Shown: positions 16,833 to 26,190, numbered from the stretch's first letter. The stretch is 64,000 nucleotides of DNA from an uncultured Sutterella sp. (GCA_900544345.1 UQUR01000002.1:143500-207499); one strand, 5' to 3'. The notes: generated by a model from the letters alone, not told the origin. Numbers and translations are program-made.

Positions 16833-17971
16833 TACTCATCCTTATAGCCCTTGAAATTGACTGTAACGCCGGTGCACTGCGCCACTTCGGTAGCACCAAG
16901 AGCGGTAAAAGCCACCGGCAAAAGCGTCGATCTATCGATTCTCGCTGCACCGGCCGCATTAACTTTGGCAATCAGCTCATCCTGCACAATGTCTCTGCCG
17001 ATTTTCGACTGCTGCCATAAGCGGTAAGACTCCACTGCTTCAGTCACAGCCTTTTGGATCGTCTCGAGCTTATTGGCATCGGTTCGATTAACCCAGTAAT
17101 CCACCACGATTTTGTAGTTGACAGCCGTCGGCGCAATGGTTTTTACATAGTCAGTCAGCGGCCGGATAGTTTCGTCACTTAAGTGCTCAAGCAATCCCTC
17201 AAGAAAGGTTTCGTTTGGAAGCTCCCCGCCCTCAAGCAGGGGATACACATCCACTTCGCCTGCAACAGGAGAGGTGACGGCAACATCCACAATCGCCGGG
17301 GAATACGATTTGGTGTAATAGATGTAGGAAAGCTCGGGACCAGCCACTGAAAAACTGTCCGGACGCAGCCGGATGCGCTCGGCATACGCAGGATCTCCCT
17401 CGACATCCGTTCCGCCCTGGCTTTCAGTGAGATTTTCCGCCGAAGCCAAATACGCCATCGGTAAGACGATTGTGGAGATCTGTCCCGCTAAAAAACCGTT
17501 TCCCACTTCGCCGGCCAGCACGCATGAAGCCGGTGCATCACCGGTCAGATCGCCGGGCTCGATCACGCACTCCTCATCGGTTGAAAAGGTCACTTCGCCA
17601 GCCGAGACCTCAAAGCCAGCAGGAATCACAAACGCATTGCCCAATGCTTGAGACAAGGTAAACCTCAAGGTTGTGGCAGCCTTGGATGCTCCCAGGCGCT
17701 CAACCGCGATCGATTCCCCCAAGGCATCCAAATACTCGCCTTGCGCATAGGAAAGCAAGTTTTGCTGCGCAGCATAATTCACATCTGTTCTCAACTGGAT
17801 GATGGTTGCTGCAAGCCCCAATAAAAACAGCCGGCGAGGATCCCCGGCTGCGAGCGTCACATTGGCGATTTTTTCGTACTCTCGAATGATCTCGGTTTTG
17901 ATTGTCTCCGGATCTGTTTTCAGAAAATCAACAGCTGGCAATCTCCACCGAGGAATAACCTCTTGACTCAT
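16832..17971 (-). CDS. Baseplate assembly protein J (P2 gpJ-like wedge)
   Basis: This 379-residue protein of the Baseplate_J family forms the wedge of a contractile-tail baseplate. The family pattern is visible in GEYLDALGESIAVERLGA and in AGEVDVYPLLEGG. It starts immediately after the gp25-like gene and overlaps gene I. Presence of J, W, V, sheath and tube together identifies a myovirus tail. Confidence 0.9.
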   Translation of the reverse strand: MSQEVIPRWRLPAVDFLKTDPETIKTEIIREYEKIANVTLAAGDPRRLFLLGLAATIIQLRTDVNYAAQQNLLSYAQGEYLDALGESIAVERLGASKAATTLRFTLSQALGNAFVIPAGFEVSAGEVTFSTDEECVIEPGDLTGDAPASCVLAGEVGNGFLAGQISTIVLPMAYLASAENLTESQGGTDVEGDPAYAERIRLRPDSFSVAGPELSYIYYTKSYSPAIVDVAVTSPVAGEVDVYPLLEGGELPNETFLEGLLEHLSDETIRPLTDYVKTIAPTAVNYKIVVDYWVNRTDANKLETIQKAVTEAVESYRLWQQSKIGRDIVQDELIAKVNAAGAARIDRSTLLPVAFTALGATEVAQCTGVTVNFKGYKDE

Positions 17972-18298
17972 TTAAGCCTCTCCTTTAATGCTGATTGTCA
18001 CTCTGGGCCGAGTCAGACCATCCTGGCCATCCTCAACACTCTCATCAAAACTCACGGCCTCAACAATGGCCCTCGGCTCGAAACGCTCAACAGCCTCAAT
18101 AATTTCGGCCTTCATAAGAGCTCTAGCCACATTGATCGGCTGATCGATGTGCTCCCAGGACAGACCAAAATCTCTTTCGAGCGGTACAGATCCCAGGCGC
18201 GTCGTCAAAATGGTTCGGACGTTCTGCAGAACCTCTGCAACTTCCGATGAGGGAGCAAAGTCAATCCCCTGCTTTAAATTCACCAGGTATTCACTCAT
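17972..18298 (-). CDS. gpW/gp25-like baseplate protein
   Basis: This 108-residue protein belongs to the GPW/gp25 family, named for P2 W and T4 gp25, which joins the sheath to the baseplate. The motif LTTRLGSVPLERDFGLSWE is diagnostic (first ring of the baseplate wedge). It overlaps the upstream gene by 4 bases and abuts gene J. Confidence 0.9.
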   Translation of the reverse strand: MSEYLVNLKQGIDFAPSSEVAEVLQNVRTILTTRLGSVPLERDFGLSWEHIDQPINVARALMKAEIIEAVERFEPRAIVEAVSFDESVEDGQDGLTRPRVTISIKGEA

Positions 18299-18687
18299 GC
18301 GGCCTCCGTCAAGGTAATAGTTGCTTCAGCCACCAAACAAACGCCGGCTCCCGCAAAGTGCTTTCGGTTTTCGCTCACCGACTCAATCACAAACTTACCA
18401 AGGTACTCGCCGCCAATCACCAACACATGACTTTCGTGGCCTTTCAAAAGTCGATTGAGCACAATCAGTCCGGCAACAGGAGGCGATCTGAGCGTCGCAT
18501 CGAAACGGATCTTGAAAGAAATCCGAGCTAAATCGTCACCGATCCACTCCAAAACCGGCTTCTGCCCAATGACTTCATGCCGGGCCCAGCGAGTCGATGT
18601 TTCGCGTGAGAGATCCTTAAACGTGTGCACAACATCAGCCGAACACACAAACGGCAGACTCCCAAAAGTTCCAATTACACCAAGCAT
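18295..18687 (-). CDS. Phage tail protein U-like
   Basis: This 130-residue protein resembles P2 gpU (LGVIGTFGSLPFVCSADVVHTFKDL and FKIRFDA), a tail protein needed for tail completion, probably at the tube end. Unlike P2, the gene lies between V and W homologues instead of next to the tape measure, as in several other mosaic myoprophages. It shares an ATGA overlap with the gp25-like gene. Confidence 0.75.
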   Translation of the reverse strand: MLGVIGTFGSLPFVCSADVVHTFKDLSRETSTRWARHEVIGQKPVLEWIGDDLARISFKIRFDATLRSPPVAGLIVLNRLLKGHESHVLVIGGEYLGKFVIESVSENRKHFAGAGVCLVAEATITLTEAA

Positions 18688-18696
18688 TCCCTTTCC

Positions 18697-19431
18697 TTAA
18701 ATGTTGGATCCAGAAACGGTTCCGGACGCGTTGACATTTCCAGATGTTGAAACATCTCCGCTCACGGTCAAATTTCCGGTCACTGTCATGTTTCCCTTAA
18801 ATGTCAGACTGTTTGACTCAATCTGCGCAGAGGATCCGTTTAAAACCATCTTTGTCGCGCCCATGGTAAGCGTGAGCGTTGGAGCGGTTAAAGCAATGGA
18901 CTGGCCTGCGGACATTGAGGCCGTTTGTCCGGCTTCTATGGTCACGCTCTGACCGCCTTTGCCTGTCAGAGTCTGTTTTCCCTCAAGAGCGACCGCCTGC
19001 GGTGCCTCAACGCTCACTGATGTCCGATCAGCATGGATTTTTGTGCTCCCGATCTCAATGTCCAAAGCATGTGCCTTGCGGTCGTAACTCACTCGTGTTT
19101 CATCAGAAAAAACTACCGTTCGCTTGTCCCGATCGTTTTCCGGCGGCACCACCTCTCCGGCATAAAAGCTGCCCACAATGTAGCCATCCTCTTTTGAGAG
19201 AAAGACGCACAGCACATCCTCTCCAATGTCCGGCAGCCGGTAATCGTGATTGTCAATCGTGTTTGGCTGCAGCACCGGCAGCCAGTCGCTTGTCACCGAG
19301 TCGTCATCATCAAACGTGACCCGGGCGCGGCACATTTTGGGATCGACATCAGTCACCTCTCCAATCGCCCCGGTAAAGTAGCTGCCGGATTGCCTAAAAA
19401 CGTCATAAAAGTTCATGCCATCCAACCTCAA
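18697..19431 (-). CDS. Baseplate assembly protein V (tail spike)
   Basis: This 244-residue protein is the P2 gpV-like central spike that punctures the outer membrane. An N-terminal OB-like domain (GEVTDVDPKMCRARVTFDD) is followed by a repetitive beta-helical region rich in G, T and S (TGNLTVSGDVSTSGNVNASG), typical of a trimeric needle. It overlaps gene D by 4 bases. Confidence 0.87.
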   Translation of the reverse strand: MRLDGMNFYDVFRQSGSYFTGAIGEVTDVDPKMCRARVTFDDDDSVTSDWLPVLQPNTIDNHDYRLPDIGEDVLCVFLSKEDGYIVGSFYAGEVVPPENDRDKRTVVFSDETRVSYDRKAHALDIEIGSTKIHADRTSVSVEAPQAVALEGKQTLTGKGGQSVTIEAGQTASMSAGQSIALTAPTLTLTMGATKMVLNGSSAQIESNSLTFKGNMTVTGNLTVSGDVSTSGNVNASGTVSGSNI

Positions 19432-20516
19432 TAATTGTTATTGACGCGTCGCACGGAAAGACTCGTTTCGTAACCAGATCCGCCGCCCGAGTGAGACGCC
19501 TCTTCGATAATGAACCGACCATCAAAAGAGCCGAACCCCTGGCACTCAATCACCTCACCGGCTACCAAAAACGGATCTCCCAACACCCTCAATGAGCCTG
19601 TCATGCGCCGGCCATTGAGCTGACGTAGCTTGGCCTTGGCCAACCGCTTTGCTTCATCCAGAGAAGTCGCACGCTTGCGCATTTTGTATTCCTGGTCATT
19701 GGGGCCGGCATTCGGATCCCGATAGGTGTAAGACATCACTGCCGGATTGATCTTTTTGTCCGTCACCTTCTCCAAATTAAAGTTGTAGCTTGCTGCCGAC
19801 CCTTTCTTTTTCTGCTTAGGATCCCGCCATTCAACTGTCACAGCACCGTAGCTGCCGCTTTGAGCCGTTTCAAAGTCGTAACTCAACACTCCGGACTCGC
19901 CCAATATAAAACTCGCTGCTGGCTCTTTTTGCTCATAACGATCTTGGCTGAAAATCACCAGCTGCTCATCAGTGACTTTCAGAGAAAGTCCAGCTGCTTC
20001 GCAAAGTCTTTTCAAAAACGCCAAATCAGATTCTTTGTCCTGGTCAATGCGGTCATACGTCGGATCCTCCGAAACATCCATCAAAAGCTCCAACTCAGCT
20101 TCTGCCGCGATTGTTTTTGCAATGTCGCTCAGTTTTCTGGATTCCCAAGCACGGGATTTCGCCAGCTTTCGAATAGGCTGGTTAAGCGGAATTGATGTTG
20201 CTCGAATCTCAATAACCGAAGGCTTCCCGGACAATCGAATACTGTCAACATAAAACGTGCCGCAAAAAAGCTCCGGGCCCGGCGCGGATACAGTGCCGGC
20301 CGACAAAAACATCCGAATCGTTTCGCCGCCATCCGGACGCCATGACTGAGCCCACTTACCCTCCGGATCTTTTAGCGTCAAAGAGATCTCATCGGCTTGC
20401 CCGGTTTCGTGATCGCTATAAGACCACGCCAAGAGATCCGCAGCCACATCCTGCGTCACATCCTTTTCGTCCCTGGTAAACAATAACCGCAGCCTCGTTT
20501 GTCTGGGTTCATTCAT
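19428..20516 (-). CDS. Late control / tail hub protein D
   Basis: This 362-residue protein belongs to the P2 gpD family and forms the baseplate hub (gp27/VgrG-like). Typical segments are LLAWSYSDHETGQADEISLTL near the N-terminus and FLKRLCEAAGLSL in the centre. It lies between X and V in the usual order X-D-V. Confidence 0.88.
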   Translation of the reverse strand: MNEPRQTRLRLLFTRDEKDVTQDVAADLLAWSYSDHETGQADEISLTLKDPEGKWAQSWRPDGGETIRMFLSAGTVSAPGPELFCGTFYVDSIRLSGKPSVIEIRATSIPLNQPIRKLAKSRAWESRKLSDIAKTIAAEAELELLMDVSEDPTYDRIDQDKESDLAFLKRLCEAAGLSLKVTDEQLVIFSQDRYEQKEPAASFILGESGVLSYDFETAQSGSYGAVTVEWRDPKQKKKGSAASYNFNLEKVTDKKINPAVMSYTYRDPNAGPNDQEYKMRKRATSLDEAKRLAKAKLRQLNGRRMTGSLRVLGDPFLVAGEVIECQGFGSFDGRFIIEEASHSGGGSGYETSLSVRRVNNNY

Positions 20517-20518
20517 GC

Positions 20519-20716
20519 TTAGCCTCTTTTCCAGGGCGGCAGCGTTTCGGCCGCCGTTTCAGTTATTGCCGGCGTTTGCAATTCGACGCCAGCCGGAAAA
20601 ATCACCACATCACGGACTTCAGGATTAGACGCTATCAACACATGCATCTGCATTTCCGTTCCGTAAACCTTTTTTGAAATGATGTCCCAGGTATCACCCT
20701 GCACCGTTTTGTACAT
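20519..20716 (-). CDS. Tail protein X (LysM-like)
   Basis: This 65-residue protein from the ATG at 20716 matches tail protein X: KTVQGDTWDIISKKVYGTE is a LysM-like module that probably binds at the hub. The start is set by a strong AAGGGAA/GGAGG region just upstream; the frame extends further upstream into the tape-measure gene without family similarity. It is followed directly by gene D. Confidence 0.87.
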   Translation of the reverse strand: MYKTVQGDTWDIISKKVYGTEMQMHVLIASNPEVRDVVIFPAGVELQTPAITETAAETLPPWKRG

Positions 20717-20762
20717 TTCCCTTGCCTCCGACAATGCAAAGGCCCCGAATCCGGAGCCCCAA

Positions 20763-23354
20763 TCAGGCGTAAGACAATCGCTCATCCTCTGCCAGCATTC
20801 GCTCAAACTCTCGTCTGAAACTTCTCTGAGCCTCATTTAAACCTCGACGCACACCCTCATAAGCATCTTTTTCACCGCCGGAAATATTGATCACCGGGGC
20901 AAAATTGACTGTGAGACCGCCGCCCGCCCCGGGACTCGTTGCAGCTGCCGGCATCGGCTTAATCATGTCCGCCAGTTGAGAAAGCGGAATGATTGCCTCC
21001 GGTTCTGCACCTTCCCCCACCATGGCCATCGTTGGAGCGGTTGCCACACCTCCGGCTGCAAGCTGAGGAATTTGAGGAATGCTCAAACCCATCTGCTGCC
21101 CGCCAATTCCTGGCACCCAGTCCGGCACCTTGAAAGATCCCAAGGAATTGATGGCTGCAATCACCTGGTTGATCATGCCGATGATGCTGTTAATTGGAGC
21201 CTTGACAAAATTCACAAGTCCCGCAAAAGCCGCTCCGATCGCCTGCCCAATCGAGGCCATTTTGGCTTTCACCGCATCCCAGTTTTTGTATAGATAAACA
21301 CCCGCAGCCACCAACGCAGAAACAGCACTGATCGCAATCCCAATAGGATTGGCCATGGCAAAGCGCAAAGCGACTCCAACGCCTCGAGCACCAACTGCCA
21401 TGAGAGCCATGGCCTTACTGGTACCGGCGCAAGCAAGACTCCAGGCTTTTGTTGCAACGGTTGATGAAACTATGGAGGCCTTGAGTCCTAAAAGTGCTCT
21501 TTGAACCGCCAAAACCGCCCCAGTCGGATTAGTCATGGCAAAACTCAAAGCAGCACCTAAACCTCGAGCGCCAACCGTCATGAGCTGCACTGTTTTAGAT
21601 GCTCCGACGCACGCCAGAGACCAAGCCTTGGCCGCCGCAGTGGATGTCATCAGAGCCTTTTGAACCGAAATCACTGCACTTTGAGCTGCAATAAACGGCA
21701 TTTTGGTAAAGAGCACGGCTGCTCGGACCGCATGAAATGCCAGTGCAGCACCGGCAACACTAAGCCCTAACGTCACCACAGCCGTAGTCAGACCCTGGTT
21801 TTCCTTCATGAACCCGCCGATGACAGAGGCTCCCTTGCCAAGAGCCAGGAAAAATTCTCTCACCGGCTCCAACAATGGCTCGCCCATAGCCCCAGTAATG
21901 TAAGCAAGACCATTTTGAGCAATCGTCAAAGCGTTTGAGGCCGTACCAACGCGCGACTCAAACTCTTTGAGCATGGATCCGGCGTAATTCTCAGAATCGG
22001 CCACCATCTCGAAGTTTTTTCGTAAAACCTCAGTGTTGACCATCAAAGGACCCATGGCTCGGGCACCCTCTTCACCAAACATGGCCGTGAGATACTGAGA
22101 CTGCAGCTCTTTAGGCACTTTGGCCTTAATAGCCTCCAATACATCCAAAATGGCTTTTGGAGCGTTGGTTTGCACATCCTTTTGCAACTGCGTCGGATCA
22201 AACCCGATGTTGCTGAAGGCCGTCGCCTGCAGCTCGGTCATGCCGCCGCCCTTCACCATCGAGCGCATAAAGGCATTAATACCGGTTGCAGCCACTTCAG
22301 CCTCTGCGCCGGCACCGATCGCGGTTGCCGCCAGCGCAGCCGTTTGCTTTTCCGTTAAACCGGCCACCTTGCCCAGAGCACCATATCGCAGCAGAACCTC
22401 GCCGATCTGCTTGGCTTGGGCTGCGTTTGAGTTGCTCAGAGCGTTAGTTGCGTCCGCAAGCTCAAGCGCCTGGGCTTGCGTAAGCCCCATAGAGGATCGC
22501 CATTTGGCCATCATGTTGCCGGCCTCTTCAGCCGTGATGTCAAAAGCAACACCCATCTTGGCCGCCTGCTCGGCAAACGGCACCAGCTCATCAGCAGCAA
22601 TGCCGGCTTGTCCAGCAGCTGCTGCAATCTGCGCAAGACCCACCGCAGACATCGGGATCTCCAAGCTCATTTTTTCGAGCGTGGCCTGCATTTTCTGCAG
22701 CCCTTTAGGATCCTCAAAATCCACCACTTTGTTGATGTCAGCCATGGCATCCTGCATGTCCATTGCTTGACGCACCGGAGCGGACAATGCATTGACAGCA
22801 GCGCGCCCCAATGTTGTGACCGCAACGGCCGACTGCACCGCCGCTTCCCCGATCGCCTGTTGCTGACTTTTGAGCTGCGCTTGTTTTGCCGAAAGTGCAT
22901 TGAACTTAGCAAGGGCTCGGTTGGCCTCTTCGGTCCCTTGCACGAGCTGTGCTTGCTTTTGCGTCAGTTCTGTCGTACTGCGGCCGAAGCCAGCCATCGC
23001 CACATTGGCCTTGCGTAGTGCTTCCGACTGCCTATCAAAAGCGCTCTTTACTTTGGCAAGTTTGCGCTCTTCCTGCACCAAGGTCGCCTGCATCTGCAAA
23101 GACGGCTCCTGCAATCGACTCATGGCTGAGCGCAAATTGTCCACGACAGCCTTCTGCCGGGAATAGTCGCTAAAAAGCGCCCCAGTTTCCCGACGCAGCT
23201 TAAGCAGCCCGTCAATCTTTGCTGCGGCTTCATTGAGTTCTGCAGAGCGTTTGGCAAGCATCGCCATCTTTTGATCCGCCCCTGTAAAGCTCGTAGCAAA
23301 TCGACGCTCTAGCTCAGCATCCAAACGGAATAAAACTTCGTATTGATTTGCCAT
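20763..23354 (-). CDS. Tail tape measure protein
   Basis: This 863-residue protein sets tail length. The N-terminal third is coiled coil; the central TP901-type core includes ADINKVVDFEDPKGLQKM and AAAAGQAGIAADELVPFAEQAAKMGVAF. Hydrophobic segments follow, and the C-terminus is disordered and charged. Two neighbouring stretches around KAWSLACxGxSKxxxLMxVGARG are an internal duplication of about 50 residues. The ATG at 23354 is used; a TTG at 23366 is possible. The ribosome binding site is weak. It follows gpE/E' as in P2. Confidence 0.9.
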   Translation of the reverse strand: MANQYEVLFRLDAELERRFATSFTGADQKMAMLAKRSAELNEAAAKIDGLLKLRRETGALFSDYSRQKAVVDNLRSAMSRLQEPSLQMQATLVQEERKLAKVKSAFDRQSEALRKANVAMAGFGRSTTELTQKQAQLVQGTEEANRALAKFNALSAKQAQLKSQQQAIGEAAVQSAVAVTTLGRAAVNALSAPVRQAMDMQDAMADINKVVDFEDPKGLQKMQATLEKMSLEIPMSAVGLAQIAAAAGQAGIAADELVPFAEQAAKMGVAFDITAEEAGNMMAKWRSSMGLTQAQALELADATNALSNSNAAQAKQIGEVLLRYGALGKVAGLTEKQTAALAATAIGAGAEAEVAATGINAFMRSMVKGGGMTELQATAFSNIGFDPTQLQKDVQTNAPKAILDVLEAIKAKVPKELQSQYLTAMFGEEGARAMGPLMVNTEVLRKNFEMVADSENYAGSMLKEFESRVGTASNALTIAQNGLAYITGAMGEPLLEPVREFFLALGKGASVIGGFMKENQGLTTAVVTLGLSVAGAALAFHAVRAAVLFTKMPFIAAQSAVISVQKALMTSTAAAKAWSLACVGASKTVQLMTVGARGLGAALSFAMTNPTGAVLAVQRALLGLKASIVSSTVATKAWSLACAGTSKAMALMAVGARGVGVALRFAMANPIGIAISAVSALVAAGVYLYKNWDAVKAKMASIGQAIGAAFAGLVNFVKAPINSIIGMINQVIAAINSLGSFKVPDWVPGIGGQQMGLSIPQIPQLAAGGVATAPTMAMVGEGAEPEAIIPLSQLADMIKPMPAAATSPGAGGGLTVNFAPVINISGGEKDAYEGVRRGLNEAQRSFRREFERMLAEDERLSYA

Positions 23355-23388
23355 TTTTTTGTACAATCAAATGAGAGGAGTCGTCAAA

Positions 23389-23595
23389 ATGTGCCAAAGG
23401 AAATACTGTAGAAATTGCCTTCACTGGGAACGCCACAAATGGTATGGCGGCGGCTATTGTTGGCTTGATGTCCTTGAACCCATTCCCACGACAAAATTTG
23501 GCGTTTTCTGGTCTCTCTTTAAAAACCTTTTCATCCTGCTGGGGATCGTTGCGCTCTTTCTTTTCTTCCCGGCCGTCGTCATCTTTTTCGGTTAG
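23389..23595 (+). CDS. Small cysteine-rich membrane protein, probable moron gene
   Basis: This 68-residue reading frame runs on the plus strand against the tail operon, between the tape measure and gpE. It has a strong GAGGAG ribosome binding site 8 bases before the ATG. The N-terminal half has four spaced cysteines (MCQRKYCRNC and YCWLD), like a small zinc ribbon, and the C-terminal half is one hydrophobic segment. It overlaps the end of the gpE' frame on the other strand. Opposite orientation and self-contained signals fit a moron expressed from the prophage; the function is unknown. Confidence 0.55.
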   Translation: MCQRKYCRNCLHWERHKWYGGGYCWLDVLEPIPTTKFGVFWSLFKNLFILLGIVALFLFFPAVVIFFG

Positions 23596-23800
23596 CATTA
23601 CCCTTTTCCTGCCGCTGCTGCTCCATAGCCACGTGGTAGCTCCACTGATAAAGCTCAACAATCGGCACACCGAACCACTCCAGAGCACTGCCTCCGGCAC
23701 CGGCCCAAACCAGCTTTAGCCCTAAGATGCGGATGTCCCAGAGGGTTCTGTCGATGTCTGTTTGCTCATCTCTTCTACGACGGCCTCTCGCGCCTTTTTC
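23579..23800 (-). CDS. gpE' extension, probably reached by -1 ribosomal frameshift from gpE
   Basis: The frame at -1 relative to gpE continues past the gpE stop and encodes DIDRTLWDIRILGLKLVWAG and a further 40 or so residues with conserved-looking aromatic content. P2-like phages make gpE and a gpE+E' fusion as tail assembly chaperones by a -1 shift at this place. Candidate slippery sites on the coding strand are GAAAAAG (23800-23794) and CAAACAG (23764-23758). The exact shift site is inferred. Confidence 0.6.
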   Translation of the reverse strand, partial: EKGARGRRRRDEQTDIDRTLWDIRILGLKLVWAGAGGSALEWFGVPIVELYQWSYHVAMEQQRQEKGNANRKR

Positions 23801-24120
23801 ATTTCTTGAAATTCGGCTGACAGGAGACCGGAAAAGAGCAAAAAATTGATGGCCGACTGAGTGATCCCGATGTAGTCCGGGGCGCTCACGTGATCGAACA
23901 GACCAACCGGCACCTTGGCTGCACGAGCGGCAAAGCAAGCCGCGAAATCCGTGTCCATCGCAATCACAGACTTCTGCAGCAACGGGTTTCGCTGTTCAAA
24001 TTCCCTTTTAGCTGCAACCACATCGCGGCCGCTCATGGCCTCAAAATCAAACCGCAATTCTTTGTAGGTTTCGCCCTCAAATTCAACCGGACGGGTAAGT
24101 TTGAAAGTTGGAGAGTTCAT
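23722..24120 (-). CDS. Tail assembly chaperone gpE-like
   Basis: This 132-residue protein sits between tail tube and tape measure genes where the tail assembly chaperone is expected. The N-terminal pattern (LTRPVEFEGETYKELRFDF) and the helical rest fit the phage tail assembly chaperone E family. It would bind the tape measure during tube polymerisation. A -1 frame continues beyond its stop codon as gpE'. Confidence 0.8.
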   Translation of the reverse strand: MNSPTFKLTRPVEFEGETYKELRFDFEAMSGRDVVAAKREFEQRNPLLQKSVIAMDTDFAACFAARAAKVPVGLFDHVSAPDYIGITQSAINFLLFSGLLSAEFQEMKKAREAVVEEMSKQTSTEPSGTSAS

Positions 24121-24159
24121 TTCAATTTGCCCGAGACGTTTCCGCCCCGGGCCCTATGG

Positions 24160-24693
24160 TTAGTTCAATCCCAAATCGCTTCGCACCGAGGCGAGCAGGT
24201 CGTTTCCATTGATCCGGCACACAAAGTTGTACTTATCAATTTCAAGCACCTCATAGCCATCCACAAAGAGCTTGATGTAAATTACCTCAAACTCCTGCTC
24301 GCTATCCGTAGCCGCACCAGGCTGCAGACTGCCCATGTTGAAAGACTTTGGAATGACTTTCATCGTTGTGCGCACCGGCATCGTGGTGATTTCACCGGTT
24401 GCCGTTTCCGTCACCTGTTGCGAAGCACGGCAATCAACCTGATGAGCACGCTGCTCGCAAAGCGCTACCGCATCCGGCTCAATCGAACGCCAGTGAAAGG
24501 TTGTCGTCATTGCCTGGAAGTGCCCCAACACAGGAGACTCAACTTCGCCAGCAATACCGGCACCACTCACGGTGTCTGCCATCGCCTGGATCTGCGGCAA
24601 ATCAATTGACGCAATACCCAAAAACTTTCCTGCTTCATTGAAAACGGCGGCGTTGACCACGCGCTCAATGATCTGATTGGCTCCGTTCGCCAT
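24160..24693 (-). CDS. Major tail tube protein (P2 FII-like)
   Basis: This 177-residue protein builds the inner tube of the contractile tail. It matches the P2 FII family (VESPVLGHFQAMTTTFHWRS, and the C-terminal EVIYIKLFVDGYEVLEIDK). The ATG at 24693 is preferred because GGAGGGG precedes it; the ATG at 24705 lies inside that ribosome-binding region. It starts 13 bases after the sheath gene, the classical FI-FII pair. Confidence 0.9.
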   Translation of the reverse strand: MANGANQIIERVVNAAVFNEAGKFLGIASIDLPQIQAMADTVSGAGIAGEVESPVLGHFQAMTTTFHWRSIEPDAVALCEQRAHQVDCRASQQVTETATGEITTMPVRTTMKVIPKSFNMGSLQPGAATDSEQEFEVIYIKLFVDGYEVLEIDKYNFVCRINGNDLLASVRSDLGLN

Positions 24694-24705
24694 GATCCCC
24701 TCCAA

Positions 24706-26184
24706 TTACCCAAACAGCGTTTCAAGATACGAAACGTCGTACTCAACAACGAAATCAATTTCACGATTGGGCGAAGGCGGTGTGACAAACACATGGAAAC
24801 GCGCAATGCCATCCATCAAATCCGTTGTAGCGTTTTCAGTTTCCAAAAATTCGACCCGTCCGCCCAGGATGTACTGCTTGGCAGCCAACCCATTGAGCCA
24901 GATATTGGCCGAATCCAAAATGGTGTCGATCTGACGGCGGTTAAGCGGCGCATCCACGCGCTGCCAGAACGTTTGCACCAGCGTATTTCCGATCCAGCCG
25001 AACATGCGGCGAATCGGGATAAACGCATCCTTGACATCGGTATTGCCCGGATAGCACGCCGTGCGATTGCCCCAGCAGACCCAACCGCCGATAAAGTTCA
25101 ATGCCGTCACCACGCCCTGGCTGTTGAGATAGGCTGCGGTATCGGGCCCCAGCACCACCTCAGAGCCATCATCGAGCACTGTCGCCGTCATCTGCAGCGT
25201 CTTGTTCGAAGGGCTCACATACGGCACGTCATCATTTTCGCCATCGGTGCGGCCCAACAATGCGGCCACCTGAGTCGAAAGGTGATACACCGTGTCATCG
25301 AGCGCCACCATCGGCCAAGTGCAAATCTGCTGAGGATCCACAACGTTGTTGTTGTTTTTCCAAGCGGCAACATCGGTGTAGTTTTTCACCGTCTTTGTGG
25401 GAACATCGATCACGCTTACTGCAGAAAAGTGCTCGTTGATGCCGACGCATTTTGCGGCCATAATGGCCGCTACCGTGGCATTGTCCGAGAATCCGGGGGC
25501 AAGCAGAATGCCGGGCACCAATCGGAATTTCGGGAACACATCGTTGACAAGCTCAAAGCCGCTTTTGACGCCTGCAGCGCTGACGCCACCCACGATATCA
25601 TCGGCATCCACCATGCTCGGATCGAGTTTTTCAGCCGTAAGCGTCAAGGCAGTGGCGACCGCGCACTTAAACTCGTCGTCGCCCTGCAAAGAAGTGATGA
25701 CCAAGTAACCGTCGCTGTCGAACGTGAGCGCATAATCCTCATCGAGCGTGTAAGTCGTCTCATTGTTTTTGAGCACCACGCTCAAGGGCAAAATGCCGGC
25801 TTCCGCAACCGTGGCCGCCCCCGTTTTGGCATCGAGCGTGACCGTTTTGGTGTCGGCAGACTTTTTATGCTTTGTCGGATCAAGCACATTGACGATAATG
25901 GCCGGGCCAACGCCGAAAAGCGAAAACTGAGCGTAGGCAAACTCAGAGATCGAGTAAGCGTACTTTTTCAGCCCGCTGGCCGCATCAAGCTCTGCCGGCA
26001 CAAAACCAAACGCCGCCACGACCTCCTCATAACTCGAGCACATCACGGGGCGATTGACGTTTGTCGGATCCGTCATGTTGACCGGAGCACACCCCACAAT
26101 GAAGGGAACGCCGGCCGAAACGGTCACCGGAGGCAGTACGGAGGTCGCAACCTCCGAAACCTTCACACCATGGTTATAGGCCAT
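24706..26184 (-). CDS. Tail sheath protein (P2 FI-like)
   Basis: This 492-residue protein is the contractile sheath. The N-terminus MAYNHGVKVSEVATSVLPPV and the conserved C-terminal domain (FIPIRRMFGWIGNTLVQTFWQR and ANIWLNGLAAKQYILGG) match the FI family. It is the clearest evidence for a myovirus. A long open frame on the opposite strand here is a shadow of this gene. Confidence 0.95.
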   Translation of the reverse strand: MAYNHGVKVSEVATSVLPPVTVSAGVPFIVGCAPVNMTDPTNVNRPVMCSSYEEVVAAFGFVPAELDAASGLKKYAYSISEFAYAQFSLFGVGPAIIVNVLDPTKHKKSADTKTVTLDAKTGAATVAEAGILPLSVVLKNNETTYTLDEDYALTFDSDGYLVITSLQGDDEFKCAVATALTLTAEKLDPSMVDADDIVGGVSAAGVKSGFELVNDVFPKFRLVPGILLAPGFSDNATVAAIMAAKCVGINEHFSAVSVIDVPTKTVKNYTDVAAWKNNNNVVDPQQICTWPMVALDDTVYHLSTQVAALLGRTDGENDDVPYVSPSNKTLQMTATVLDDGSEVVLGPDTAAYLNSQGVVTALNFIGGWVCWGNRTACYPGNTDVKDAFIPIRRMFGWIGNTLVQTFWQRVDAPLNRRQIDTILDSANIWLNGLAAKQYILGGRVEFLETENATTDLMDGIARFHVFVTPPSPNREIDFVVEYDVSYLETLFG

Positions 26185-26190
26185 GATTTT

